Assembly: GCA_946616535.1 (NCBI GenBank)
Contig: CAMOJA010000003.1
Location: 62,001 to 126,000 of the forward strand
Length of the DNA stretch: 64,000 nucleotides
Direction: 5' to 3'
DNA from: an uncultured Bacteroidales bacterium
Lineage (GTDB): Bacteria > Bacteroidota > Bacteroidia > Bacteroidales > Paludibacteraceae
Shown here: piece by piece, positions 35,209 to 42,559 of the stretch
Layout of the letters: each line of letters starts with the position of its first letter
How positions within the stretch are numbered: position 1 is the stretch's first letter
Position numbers and translations under genes: made by a program
The notes under the pieces: model-generated
The model's database searches: none
What the model was told of the DNA's origin: nothing
Seen by the model: only the letters and a program-made list of their open reading frames with translations

Positions 35209-36138
35209 TTATATGTAGTTTACCTCCGGGTGAATATCGATGCCGAATTTCTCTTTGACGCTCGCGCTGACTTGCGCTGCAAGGGCGATGATTTCGTCCG
35301 GCGTGGCGTGGTTGGCGTTGACGATGACCAGCGGTTGTTTGGGCCACACCTGCGCGCCGCCAAGCGTCTTTCCTTTCCATCCGCATTGCTCGATCAGCCA
35401 CGCAGCAGGAATCTTCACACCTTGAGGGGAAGGGAAATTAGGCATGTCGGGATAGAGTTTGAGGAGTTCATTTGCTTTCTCTTCGGGCACGAAAGGATTC
35501 ATGAAGAACGAACCCGCGGAACCCACTTCGCCGACCGTCGGCAGCTTCGCCATGCGGGTCTGGATGATCTCCTCGCGGGTCTTGGTCGCGTCACCGGGTT
35601 TTACTTTATAGACCACCGACGTGACGATATATCTGCCTTTGAGCTCATGCTTGAAAGCGCTGTCGCGATAACCGAACCGGCATTCCTCATTGCTGAACAC
35701 GCGCTCCTCCAAGGTCTCGACATCTAATGTATTCACCCGCAGGATCACATCTTTCGCTTCCACGCCGTACGCGCCGACGTTCTGTACCGCCGAGGCACCC
35801 ACTTCGCCGGGAATGAGACTCAGTTTCTCCAATCCGCTATAGCCCATATCGGTCAGTTGGGCAATCATATCGTCGAGCCGCAAACCATTCTGCGCCTCGA
35901 CTGTCTCGTCGTCCAAGAACCGCGCACGAGCCATCCCGGAATGCAGGATCACGCCGTCAAAATCTTTCGTAAAGAGCAGATTTGATCCCTGCCCGATATG
36001 CAAAATTCGTTCGCCCTTATGCATTTTTAGCGCCTCGCGCAATTCGTCCAGCGAGTAGTACTCGATGAACAGTTTTGCTTTAGCGTCGATGCCGAAGGTG
36101 TTATACGGCAGAAGGGATATATTAGATACAACACGCAT
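35209..36138 (-). CDS. murB: UDP-N-acetylenolpyruvoylglucosamine reductase
   Basis: FAD enzyme (309 aa) of peptidoglycan synthesis, reducing the MurA product to UDP-MurNAc with NADPH. The start at 36138 (MRVVSNISLLPYNTFGID) fits the family; the longer frame from 36180 overlaps nadE too far. Motifs: HIGQGSNLLF, LIPGEVGASAVQNVGAYG, RFGYRDSAFK, GSFFMNPFV and the C-terminal PDEIIALAAQV region. It overlaps the 3' end of nadE by 17 bases and precedes murA by 35 bases of AATTAAAAATT tracts. Confidence 0.95.
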   Translation of the reverse strand: MRVVSNISLLPYNTFGIDAKAKLFIEYYSLDELREALKMHKGERILHIGQGSNLLFTKDFDGVILHSGMARARFLDDETVEAQNGLRLDDMIAQLTDMGYSGLEKLSLIPGEVGASAVQNVGAYGVEAKDVILRVNTLDVETLEERVFSNEECRFGYRDSAFKHELKGRYIVTSVVYKVKPGDATKTREEIIQTRMAKLPTVGEVGSAGSFFMNPFVPEEKANELLKLYPDMPNFPSPQGVKIPAAWLIEQCGWKGKTLGGAQVWPKQPLVIVNANHATPDEIIALAAQVSASVKEKFGIDIHPEVNYI

Positions 36139-38053
36139 CGCTCGGCATTCTCCAATCGCCCCTTGGGGACAGTGAAACATTTACTACTTTCGGTCCGTCG
36201 GGCATCGCGGAACGCTTGAACTGCTGCGTACAGAAACGCCGCATAAAGGTGTTGAGCCATTTCTCGATGGTCGCCTCGTCATATTGGTCTTCAAAGGCCT
36301 GGCACGCCATGTATTTGATTTTCTCGCGGGTGAAACCGAATCGCATGAAATAGTACAGGAAGAAATCATGCAGCTCGTACGGCCCCACTTTATCCTCGGT
36401 CTTCTGCGCGATCTCTCCGTTCTCGTCGGTGGGCAGCAGTTCCGGAGAAACCGGTGTCTCTACCACGTCGAGCAGGATAGAACGCAGCGGTTCGCCGTAG
36501 AGATTCTCTGCCGCATATCTGACCAGATACTTCACCAGCGTCTTCGGGATACCTGCATTGATGCCGTACATCGACATCTGATCGCCGTTGTAGGTACACC
36601 ATCCGAGTGCTAACTCGCTCAGATCGCCTGTCCCGACCACAATGCCGTTCAGTTCGTTCGCCAGATCCATGAGGATCATCGTCCGCACACGCGCTTGCGC
36701 ATTCTCGTACGTCGCGTCGCGTACGTCCATGTCGTGACCTATGTCATTCAGATGCTGCGTCGTCACCTCGCAGATGGATATCTCGCGGTGGGTGATTCCG
36801 AGTTCTTCCATGAGTTGCAACGCGTTCTGGTAGGTCCTGTCCGAAGTGCCGAATCCCGGCATCGTGACGCCCACAACGCGGCTGCGGTCATAGCCCAGCA
36901 GATCGGCTGTCTGCACGCAAACCAACAACGCTAACGTACTGTCCAGACCGCCGGAGATACCGATTACCACGGTCTCGGAGCGGGTATGTTCCCATCGCCG
37001 CGCAAGGGCAGATGTCTGTATAGAGAACACGTCCATGCAGTACTGGTCTTCCTTGTCTTTCTTGGGCAAGAAGGGTGACGGCGAGAAGGTGCGATGGATC
37101 GGTTCGGTAATATCTTCCTCCCGCTCGATAGGCGCCACGTTGATATGGCGGTAATGGCCGGCTTTGTCCTTCGTGAAGTTCGTATTACGCTGCCTGTCGG
37201 TACGCAAACGCTCGATATCGATCTCTTGAATAATCATCGTGTTCTCGCGTTGGAACCGTTCGCCCGTGGTCAGGATATCACCGTTCTCCGCGATATACGT
37301 ACTACCGGAGAACACGACATCGGTCGTCGATTCGCCCACGCCCGAAGAGGTATAGACATAGCCGCAGTGGACGCGTGCCGACTGCTGTTTGATCATCTGT
37401 TTGCGGAAGATATGTTTGCCGATGATGCAGTTTGAGGAGGAGAGGTTGAAGATGATCTCGGCTCCCTGGATAGCCAGCTGAGTGGATGGCGGCAGCGGAG
37501 ACCAGAGGTCCTCACATATCTCGATTCCAAACGTATAATTGCGGGTACAGAACAACAGATCCGTTCCAAACGGCACTTCCCCGCTCCATATCTCTATCTT
37601 CGGGATCCTCGGAGCAATGCCGCCCGGCGTATATTCGCGTGCCGCACGGCCCGAAGTGAACCACCGCTTCTCGTAGAACTCGCCCGTGTTCGGCAGATTC
37701 ACCTTCGGCACAACGCCCATCACCTCGCCGTCTGTCATCACAAAAGCGCAGTTGAACAGGTCGTTATCCACCGGCAGCGGCGCGCCCACTAACACGATGA
37801 TCGCTTTGCCGCGGGTGTAGTCGCATATTGCTTCCAGCTCCCGCATGCAGCTCTGTTGCAGCTGTTGCGTGAAGAACAAATCCGCGCAGGTATAGCCCGT
37901 CACCGTCAGTTCCGGAAAACAGATCACCTCCACTCCCTGCTCTATCGCCTCGTCAATCTGAACTTTCACCTGCTCCGCATTGTAGCGGCAATCCGCCACG
38001 CGCATCGTCGGCACAGCGGCCGCCACACGCACAAATCCAAAATTGCTGTTCAT
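36122..38053 (-). CDS. nadE: Glutamine-dependent NAD+ synthetase
   Basis: Last enzyme of NAD synthesis (643 aa), amidating deamido-NAD with glutamine-derived ammonia. The N-terminal nitrilase-like glutaminase domain (about residues 1-300) shows the catalytic Glu (FPELTVTGY), the Lys region (VPKVNLPN) and Cys (IEICEDLWSP). The C-terminal synthetase has the PP-loop GISGGLDSTLALLV and ends in SLSPRGDWRMPSDA. It is the first gene of a long minus-strand string (murB, murA, hpt, dsbD-like, rlmB, rluA, lyase), with its own promoter at 38080-38109. Confidence 0.96.
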   Translation of the reverse strand: MNSNFGFVRVAAAVPTMRVADCRYNAEQVKVQIDEAIEQGVEVICFPELTVTGYTCADLFFTQQLQQSCMRELEAICDYTRGKAIIVLVGAPLPVDNDLFNCAFVMTDGEVMGVVPKVNLPNTGEFYEKRWFTSGRAAREYTPGGIAPRIPKIEIWSGEVPFGTDLLFCTRNYTFGIEICEDLWSPLPPSTQLAIQGAEIIFNLSSSNCIIGKHIFRKQMIKQQSARVHCGYVYTSSGVGESTTDVVFSGSTYIAENGDILTTGERFQRENTMIIQEIDIERLRTDRQRNTNFTKDKAGHYRHINVAPIEREEDITEPIHRTFSPSPFLPKKDKEDQYCMDVFSIQTSALARRWEHTRSETVVIGISGGLDSTLALLVCVQTADLLGYDRSRVVGVTMPGFGTSDRTYQNALQLMEELGITHREISICEVTTQHLNDIGHDMDVRDATYENAQARVRTMILMDLANELNGIVVGTGDLSELALGWCTYNGDQMSMYGINAGIPKTLVKYLVRYAAENLYGEPLRSILLDVVETPVSPELLPTDENGEIAQKTEDKVGPYELHDFFLYYFMRFGFTREKIKYMACQAFEDQYDEATIEKWLNTFMRRFCTQQFKRSAMPDGPKVVNVSLSPRGDWRMPSDACCI

Positions 38054-38079
38054 AAATTCATTTATACATTTTTAGCGCA

Positions 38080-38109
38080 CAAAGATACAACTTTTTTTGC
38101 ACATATCAA
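38080..38109 (-). promoter_or_regulatory. Promoter of the nadE-led gene string
   Basis: Minus strand: -7 box TATCTTTG (38080-38087), 19-nt spacer, TTG at 38107-38109. It overlaps the divergent promoter at 38097-38127, so the two could compete for polymerase. Confidence 0.75.
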
Positions 38110-38127
38110 AATTTTTTTGTAATTTTG
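38097..38127 (+). promoter_or_regulatory. Promoter of the CarboxypepD_reg-protein gene
   Basis: TTG at 38097-38099, 20-nt spacer, -7 box TAATTTTG at 38120-38127. It places the transcription start downstream of an upstream in-frame ATG (38125) and supports the start at 38146. Confidence 0.75.
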
Positions 38128-38145
38128 CGCCATATTTTGATAGAA

Positions 38146-39456
38146 ATGAAGACTTTGGTATTCATATTAGCTCTTGTAAGCACGTTTATAGGCCGTGTGG
38201 TGGACCAGAACGGCGAACCTATTCCGTACGCTACGGTCTATCCGGAGATTGCGCCGGAATGGGGCACGGCGACCAATAATGACGGTTTTTTCCGCTTTGA
38301 GGCGAACCTCACCAAAGACAGCCGCATCATCGTCTCTTGTATCGGCTATGAGAAGAAAACAGTCTTAGCGGAAAGTCTGTATTCTGTCAGTCCGGAGGAC
38401 GGTCTGTATTCTGTAATCTTAAAAGAGCAGCCTATCGCCCTTGAGGAGACCGTCGTCGCCGCCAAGAAAAGCAAACAACGCAACAAACGCAAACAGATGG
38501 CGGAGCTCCTGCACGCCGTTTATGTGAAGCTCGAGGAGCAGTTCCCCGATGATAACGCGCAATACCAGGTCGTCAGCGACGTCCGGATGCTTTCCGACGG
38601 CAGCACTTGGGGTATGGAGCAGATGATTGCCAATATCGTCGTCCTGCCCGAACGAGCCAAAGAAGGACGAGACTCCGTGCAGTTTCAGGGACGTTTCTGC
38701 AAACGCTTCTTCGATGCCCGCAAACGCGCGCAAGCAGATTCTATCCTTGCCTCTGACGCCCTTGAGCGCATGGAGCAGAAAGCGGCTCCGAAAGGTCATC
38801 CTGCCAATATGTTACGCAGGGCGGCAAACGCCGTAGATAGCGGCGTCGTGGTGCATCGCGCGCTTTTTGGTATCGGAAACATGCGCTATGATTTTGAGCA
38901 AGCGATGACCGATACCAGGCATTGGACCGTTTCCAACGAGTCCGAGGGCGAGACAGTCCTCACCCACACACAGTCGGTCAGCCGGTACTTAGGATGCTTC
39001 AAGATGACGTTCAAACGCCATTATATAGTGGATTCGCGCACGTACGAGGTGCGCCGTTTCTCCGAGCACGCGGAGGTCAAGGTCTTCATTCCGTTTGGCA
39101 TCAAACTCAATGCCGACCAACTGCAGATGCTCAATCTGGTCAACATGAGCGAGAACTCCATCGAGAAATTCCGCCTCAAACGTCTCCGCGGCTCCGTCGA
39201 TCTCAACACTATCTACCAACGCCGTCCCGTTACTTCCGTCTCTTCCGCTTCTTCCGCCTCTTCCGCTGAGCGTGTTTACATTCTCGAGAAGAACATGATC
39301 TGCGACGCGCATATCTTAGGTTCCAAGAAGGCGGAGATCCCCTTGATTATCAAAGCCACGCAGCGTGTTACGGACCTCAAGACAGAGAACGTCAAACCCC
39401 TCTCTCCGTCCCAAATCACCCGTCGCGTCCGCCGCGAGATCGTCGAGATCTATTGA
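38146..39456 (+). CDS. Exported protein with CarboxypepD_reg-like domain
   Basis: A 436-aa protein with a signal peptide (MKTLVFILALVSTFIG) and an N-terminal CarboxypepD_reg-like beta-sandwich (about residues 18-105; GRVVDQNGEPIPYATVY, GFFRFEANLTKDSRIIVSCI). A mixed alpha/beta C-terminal part of unknown function follows (DUF5686-like proteins share this layout, not confirmed). Residues about 75-90 (LAESLYSVSPEDGLYS) are encoded by a hairpin repeat on the opposite strand. Another low-complexity Ser/Ala stretch lies at about 365-375 (SVSSASSASSAER). The envelope location is likely; the role is unknown. Confidence 0.75.
   Translation: MKTLVFILALVSTFIGRVVDQNGEPIPYATVYPEIAPEWGTATNNDGFFRFEANLTKDSRIIVSCIGYEKKTVLAESLYSVSPEDGLYSVILKEQPIALEETVVAAKKSKQRNKRKQMAELLHAVYVKLEEQFPDDNAQYQVVSDVRMLSDGSTWGMEQMIANIVVLPERAKEGRDSVQFQGRFCKRFFDARKRAQADSILASDALERMEQKAAPKGHPANMLRRAANAVDSGVVVHRALFGIGNMRYDFEQAMTDTRHWTVSNESEGETVLTHTQSVSRYLGCFKMTFKRHYIVDSRTYEVRRFSEHAEVKVFIPFGIKLNADQLQMLNLVNMSENSIEKFRLKRLRGSVDLNTIYQRRPVTSVSSASSASSAERVYILEKNMICDAHILGSKKAEIPLIIKATQRVTDLKTENVKPLSPSQITRRVRREIVEIY
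38375..38414 (-). repeat. TGACAGA hairpin repeat in the CarboxypepD_reg-protein gene
   Basis: On the minus strand: ACAGAATACAGACC, stem GTCC, loop TCC, stem GGAC, TGACAGA, ATACAGAC. It encodes SLYSVSPEDGLYSV in the last loop of the CarboxypepD_reg domain, just before VILKEQPIALEE. Confidence 0.8.
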
Positions 39457-39479
39457 TGTCAGGCTTCCCCGTCCGTAAT

Positions 39480-39552
39480 GGGTACGTGATGGGTAGTACA
39501 ATGACTAACGAATATCCAACGAATAACTAACTTATCACTAACGATTGGACTT
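39480..39552 (+). repeat. 73-base dispersed intergenic repeat, copy 2
   Basis: About 95 percent identical to 11657-11729 (4 mismatches of 73 by eye), same strand. Flanking sequence differs at both copies, which defines the boundaries well. Confidence 0.8.
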
Positions 39553-39607
39553 TTTTAGGGCCGGATGTCGGATACCATCCGACGCAATAAACGAAAGAAA
39601 AAAAATG

Positions 39608-39751
39608 ACATGACACTTTTGACACTTTGACACTTTCTATCTTTTTGATAGCTTTGCGTAGTATCTATAATATCAAAATGCTAGGAAGCGAATAAAAATC
39701 GCACGCATTTTTTGACATTATGAAAGAAAGTGTCAAAAGTGTCAAAGTGTC
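39608..39751. repeat. Inverted repeat of TGACACTTT units around a promoter-like sequence
   Basis: Left arm about 39610-39636 (TGACACTTTTGACACTTTG, then ACACTTTC); right arm about 39724-39750 (GAAAGTGTCAAAAGTGTCAA, then AGTGTCA). Between them lies TTG (39627-39629), 19 nt, TAGCTTTG (39649-39656), a plus-strand promoter pattern. A transcript would fold the right arm back only if it started within the left arm, so the arms could also be protein-binding sites. Confidence 0.55.
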
Positions 39752-39847
39752 AGTGCAAATTTTTATACAACCGGCATCCGATGCCGGGGAAAAGAAGAAA
39801 AGGCGGGATTCAATCCCGCGGAACTACCAAGAAAGAAGAACCTGAGA

Positions 39848-39994
39848 AAGAAAAAAACTGCCTGCTCGGATTGTTGAGCAGGCAGGAGTTCCGATAGATC
39901 GAGTTATCGGGTTATCGAGAAAACGAATCTTAATCGCCCATATATGGTCGATGCTATCTTAATTCCTGTCCCGTGATGGTATATTCCTTCTCCC
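39848..39994. repeat. 146-base direct repeat, copy A
   Basis: Nearly identical to copy B (40273-40418), differing at only a few positions by eye. It contains the perfect 10-bp hairpin CTGCCTGCTC/GAGCAGGCAG, CGAGTTATCGGGTTATCGAG, and ends in GGTATATTCCTTCTCCC. Sequences flanking A and B are unrelated. Confidence 0.85.
39850..39885 (-). terminator. Minus-strand terminator in repeat copy A
   Basis: 10-bp perfect stem (39858-39867 with 39876-39885), 8-base loop, and on the minus strand a following run of seven U (39851-39857 as A on plus). Confidence 0.75.
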
Positions 39995-40272
39995 CGCGGA
40001 GTAAAAAAATGCACTGGCGAAAGTGGCGATATTGGCGATATCGCCAAAATTGTCAATATCGCCATGCAAATTTTCATATGGGGCTGACGCTCCTTGTCGG
40101 GGATGTAATCTTAAGCGCGCATAGATGCGCGAGCATAGACGCTAAAAAGGGGCTCGCGGGAGTAGCCGCGAGAGTTAGACCGGAGTGAGAAGCTTGTATC
40201 TTTTTTGCTCTATTTTTTGAGAAAAAGATACAAGCTATAAAGAAAAAGATACAAGTGGTAAAAAGATGGACA

Positions 40273-40418
40273 AAGAAAAAACTGCCTGCTCGGATTGTTG
40301 AGCAGGCAGGAGTTCCGAAAGATCGAGTTATCGGGTTATCGAGAAAACGAATCTTAATCGCCCATATATGGTCGATGCTATCTTAATTCTTGCCCCGTTA
40401 CGGTATATTCCTTCTCCC
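40273..40418. repeat. 146-base direct repeat, copy B
   Basis: Second copy of the element at 39848. It lies about 310 bases downstream (minus strand) of the promoter at 40735 and forms the 3' end of the predicted non-coding transcript. Confidence 0.85.
40275..40309 (-). terminator. Minus-strand terminator in repeat copy B
   Basis: CTGCCTGCTC (40282-40291) pairs with GAGCAGGCAG (40300-40309); a U-run follows on the minus strand. Confidence 0.8.
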
Positions 40419-40729
40419 TAACTTCAGCGCAACGTCAGCGCAAGGTCTGCTGATTTATGACCATTTGAAACGATGTTGAAACGAGGTTGACAGGTATTTG
40501 CACAGTATTATGACGTTCACGATGCGTAATAATCGTGCCCATTGGAGCCAAGAACGACATGCGAACGAGAATGGAAGCGAAATAGAAGCCATATTTTTAT
40601 ACAAGCGGCTAAAATGGAAGAGGATATTTTAAGTCGCAATTCATAGCAACCGTCTCTCTTTGCACATCCGAGAAACGACCTCGGAATAATGATCGGTGTC
40701 AGCTATATAGGTGGTCATGAGATAAAATC
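40275..40729 (-). ncRNA. Candidate non-coding RNA of about 450 nt
   Basis: A near-consensus promoter (40735-40765) directs transcription leftwards into sequence without a protein gene, and the first strong rho-independent terminator is in repeat copy B. The transcript would carry two tiny overlapping ORFs near its 5' end (MTTYIADTDHYSEVV..., 25 codons; then 11 codons) and a 44-codon ORF, none recognised. It may be a regulatory RNA, a small-protein mRNA, or the remnant of a lost gene. No known RNA family was recognised. Confidence 0.4.
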
Positions 40730-40734
40730 CACTA

Positions 40735-40765
40735 CAAAGGTACGAAAAATAATTGATATATGCAA
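40735..40765 (-). promoter_or_regulatory. Orphan promoter
   Basis: Minus strand: TACCTTTG (40735-40742), 20-nt spacer, TTG (40763-40765) in CTTGCATATATC, the same extended -33 as seen at other strong promoters here. Confidence 0.75.
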
Positions 40766-40844
40766 GAGTGTTTCCTATTTTTGTGGTATTTTACTTGTGA
40801 CTTTTGTGGCATTTTACTTCCTGTCACACTATCTTATCTACATT

Positions 40845-41144
40845 TTATTTGTAAGCTTTGCCTTCTAGTAAAAGTTGGTGCTCTTTTTCAAGGGACTCAG
40901 GAGTGTTGCACATAAAATCCATTAATGTGAGGGACATTAAGAATTCTGCGGCTGCGTCAGAACATCCGAAATACTCTTTTGCACATTCTGTGCGGTTCTT
41001 CCGCAGGATTATTTCCTTGCTAAAATAATTCCAAACCTCTTTGTCCAAAAGTTTTACTTTGATTTCATGCACTTCCATACGAAGTGCCACTTCTTCCTTC
41101 GTCAAACTCTTTGGTATGACGATGTTGTTTTTCTGTTTTGTCAT
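40845..41144 (-). CDS. Hypothetical small protein (99 aa)
   Basis: Not recognised. A 99-aa charged, mostly helical protein (TKEEVALRMEVHEIKVKLLD, KEYFGCSDAAAEFLMSLTLM) without signal peptide or membrane segment. It lies 17 bases downstream of the next hypothetical gene and would be co-transcribed from the promoter at 41591. The start at 41144 (MTKQKNNIVIPKSL) is the only good one. The codons look more AT-rich than those of the housekeeping genes, consistent with accessory DNA. The pairing with the upstream gene suggests a two-gene module, perhaps toxin-antitoxin-like in size, but there is no motif support for that. Confidence 0.6.
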   Translation of the reverse strand: MTKQKNNIVIPKSLTKEEVALRMEVHEIKVKLLDKEVWNYFSKEIILRKNRTECAKEYFGCSDAAAEFLMSLTLMDFMCNTPESLEKEHQLLLEGKAYK

Positions 41145-41161
41145 AGGCCAATATAATTTGA

Positions 41162-41563
41162 TTATCCGTTTGTTGGGGTTTCATCTCCCGGCCACACAAA
41201 ATCAAGTGCTCCTTTCATTGGGATCCCAGATAGAGTTATGAGGATTTCATTAACTTCTCTACGTCTTAATGAACTCAATTCATGCTGTAATAATTCCACC
41301 CCGAATAATTCTGCAACCTGATTACAAAAGTCATCAAACTCTGGTTGAGTTATTCTATTCTTCACATAGAAAAGACCGGAAATATCGATAGATCCTCCCT
41401 CTTTGGCTAACTGGCTAATACGTTCGGTTTTGGCAGATTTAATGCGCTCTAACGCAATGTCTTTCCAGTTGGCGATTTCGTCCTGCTTAAAATTTATAAC
41501 TCCTAATGCCCAATCTGCATCATCCAATGCAGCGTCGCCTAAAATAATCCAATTCTTAACCAT
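41162..41563 (-). CDS. Hypothetical small protein (133 aa)
   Basis: Not recognised. The start is placed at 41563 (MVKNWIILGDAALDDADWAL) because the longer frame from 41593 overlaps the -7 box. The protein is soluble and mixed alpha/beta; the middle (QDEIANWKDIALERIKSAKT) looks helical, and the end ALDFVWPGDETPTNG is Pro/Gly-rich. It is first of a two-gene unit with 40845-41144. Its promoter carries the GGACA-type palindrome shared with the YaaW operon, so it probably belongs to the same regulon. Confidence 0.6.
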   Translation of the reverse strand: MVKNWIILGDAALDDADWALGVINFKQDEIANWKDIALERIKSAKTERISQLAKEGGSIDISGLFYVKNRITQPEFDDFCNQVAELFGVELLQHELSSLRRREVNEILITLSGIPMKGALDFVWPGDETPTNG

Positions 41564-41590
41564 AATAGTACGATTTTTAGTTTTCGGGTG

Positions 41591-41625
41591 CAAAGGTACT
41601 ACATGGGGCAGACAAAAAGTGTCCG
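41591..41625 (-). promoter_or_regulatory. Promoter with GGACA-type operator, copy 1
   Basis: Minus strand -7 box TACCTTTG (41591-41598). Ten bases upstream of it lies CAGACAAAAAGTGTCCG (41609-41625), an imperfect palindrome that occupies the place where the -33 element should be; no normal TTG is seen at 20 nt. The same motif stands at the same distance at 47086. Confidence 0.65.
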
Positions 41626-41633
41626 ATGGGCAT

Positions 41634-41661
41634 AAAAAAACGCATCAATGTGCGTTTTTTT
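41634..41661. terminator. Bidirectional terminator at the end of the WYL gene
   Basis: AAAAAAACGCA (41634-41644) pairs with TGCGTTTTTTT (41651-41661) around a 6-base loop, giving a U-run on both strands. It overlaps the last codons of the WYL gene. Confidence 0.75.
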
Positions 41662-42553
41662 CGTAATTTCCAAGTATCTGGCGAATTATGCCATGAAGTT
41701 CATCGCGGACGGAGGATGGAGAGAGGACTTCCAGTTTCTCACGGTGCCAGAGGAGTTGCTGATAGAAGTTATAGCACGGAACAAGATCAATTTCGAAATC
41801 CGTCCACTCGTCGGTTCGTTCTATCTCTCGTTGCGATTCATGGATAGGCAATGCGCGAACGTAGTCGGCTTGCGTGCCATAAACGCGAATACGAATGGTA
41901 ACGGGCACTTGTTCGTCGCTGTGGTTGATGCCAAAACTGCCTTTGAAATAGTCCTGCACGGAGATATTGGAGGACGGTTGCATTTCGTGCTCCGTAAGGG
42001 CTATGTTCTCCATGCGTTCCAGCGCGAAGACCGATTGTCCGTGGTGACGGTTGTCCGGCTCTGCCACCAGATACCAGCGCCTTTCCCATGTGCGCAAGAA
42101 ATAAGGGATTGCCACCAAGCGTTTCTTGGTCTGCTTGTTGAACGACCAATAGTCAAACTCAATGCCTTTGCCTGCGTCGATGGCTTCCAGAACAGGCTGC
42201 ACGTTCACAATGCCGGTTGGAGAATCGGTAAGCATGATCCGGTCGCGGTGCTTGATAGCCAACTCGGACATGCCTTCGATATGAAATGCCGAAAGCAGAT
42301 ACTCATAGAGCGATTGATTGCCTTTGTTGTAGTCGTTCTTAATCAGGTAGTATTTCTGCGTGGCGGCATTGTACTCAATGTAGCAGGGGAAATTGAGCAG
42401 AATATAGTCCTTGTACCGCAAGAACGTGCGCGACTGTATATCGCTTTCGTACTGCGACGAATAGCGGTAATGTTCATTGATCTCTTTGAGCGTCATCGGT
42501 CCTCTGCGTTCAAGCAGGTCGATGAGATATAGGCATTTCTGAAGTTTGGACAT
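41645..42553 (-). CDS. WYL-domain transcriptional regulator
   Basis: A 302-aa regulator with an N-terminal winged helix (MSKLQKCLYLIDLLERRGPM, LKEINEHY) and a WYL domain from about residue 120 (GKGIEFDYWSF, RLVAIPYFLRTWERRWYLVA) followed by a WCX-like C-terminal part. WYL regulators sense nucleic acids or nucleotides and often control phage-defence or DNA-damage genes (PafBC, BrxR, CapW). It is the last gene of the operon 45296-41645, 7 bases after the coiled-coil gene. It is the best candidate to bind the palindromes at 41609 and 47086 or the inverted repeat at 45437 (inference). Confidence 0.9.
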   Translation of the reverse strand: MSKLQKCLYLIDLLERRGPMTLKEINEHYRYSSQYESDIQSRTFLRYKDYILLNFPCYIEYNAATQKYYLIKNDYNKGNQSLYEYLLSAFHIEGMSELAIKHRDRIMLTDSPTGIVNVQPVLEAIDAGKGIEFDYWSFNKQTKKRLVAIPYFLRTWERRWYLVAEPDNRHHGQSVFALERMENIALTEHEMQPSSNISVQDYFKGSFGINHSDEQVPVTIRIRVYGTQADYVRALPIHESQREIERTDEWTDFEIDLVPCYNFYQQLLWHREKLEVLSPSSVRDELHGIIRQILGNYEKNAH

Positions 42554-42559
42554 AAGTGA

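Larger units (their letters stand above)
39457..40844. other. 1.4-kb repeat-rich region without protein genes
   Basis: No credible protein gene was found on either strand. The region holds the second copy of the 73-base repeat (39480-39552), a TGACACTTT inverted repeat enclosing a promoter-like sequence (39608-39751), several perfect hairpins (GCGGGATT/AATCCCGC near 39805; CTCGCGG/CCGCGAG near 40155), a 146-base direct duplication with terminators, and a perfect minus-strand promoter at 40735. Small ORFs of 25 and 44 codons after that promoter have no recognisable product. Confidence 0.7.

Noticed and set aside
36140..36175. Resemblance of CCCCTTGGGGACAG in nadE to the GC-rich palindrome
   Set aside because: It encodes the conserved NAD synthetase ending SLSPRGDWRMPSDA, so it is native sequence.
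39973..40188. 71-aa ORF in the intergenic repeat region
   Set aside because: It is composed of repeat and hairpin sequence, lacks a family pattern and has no promoter.
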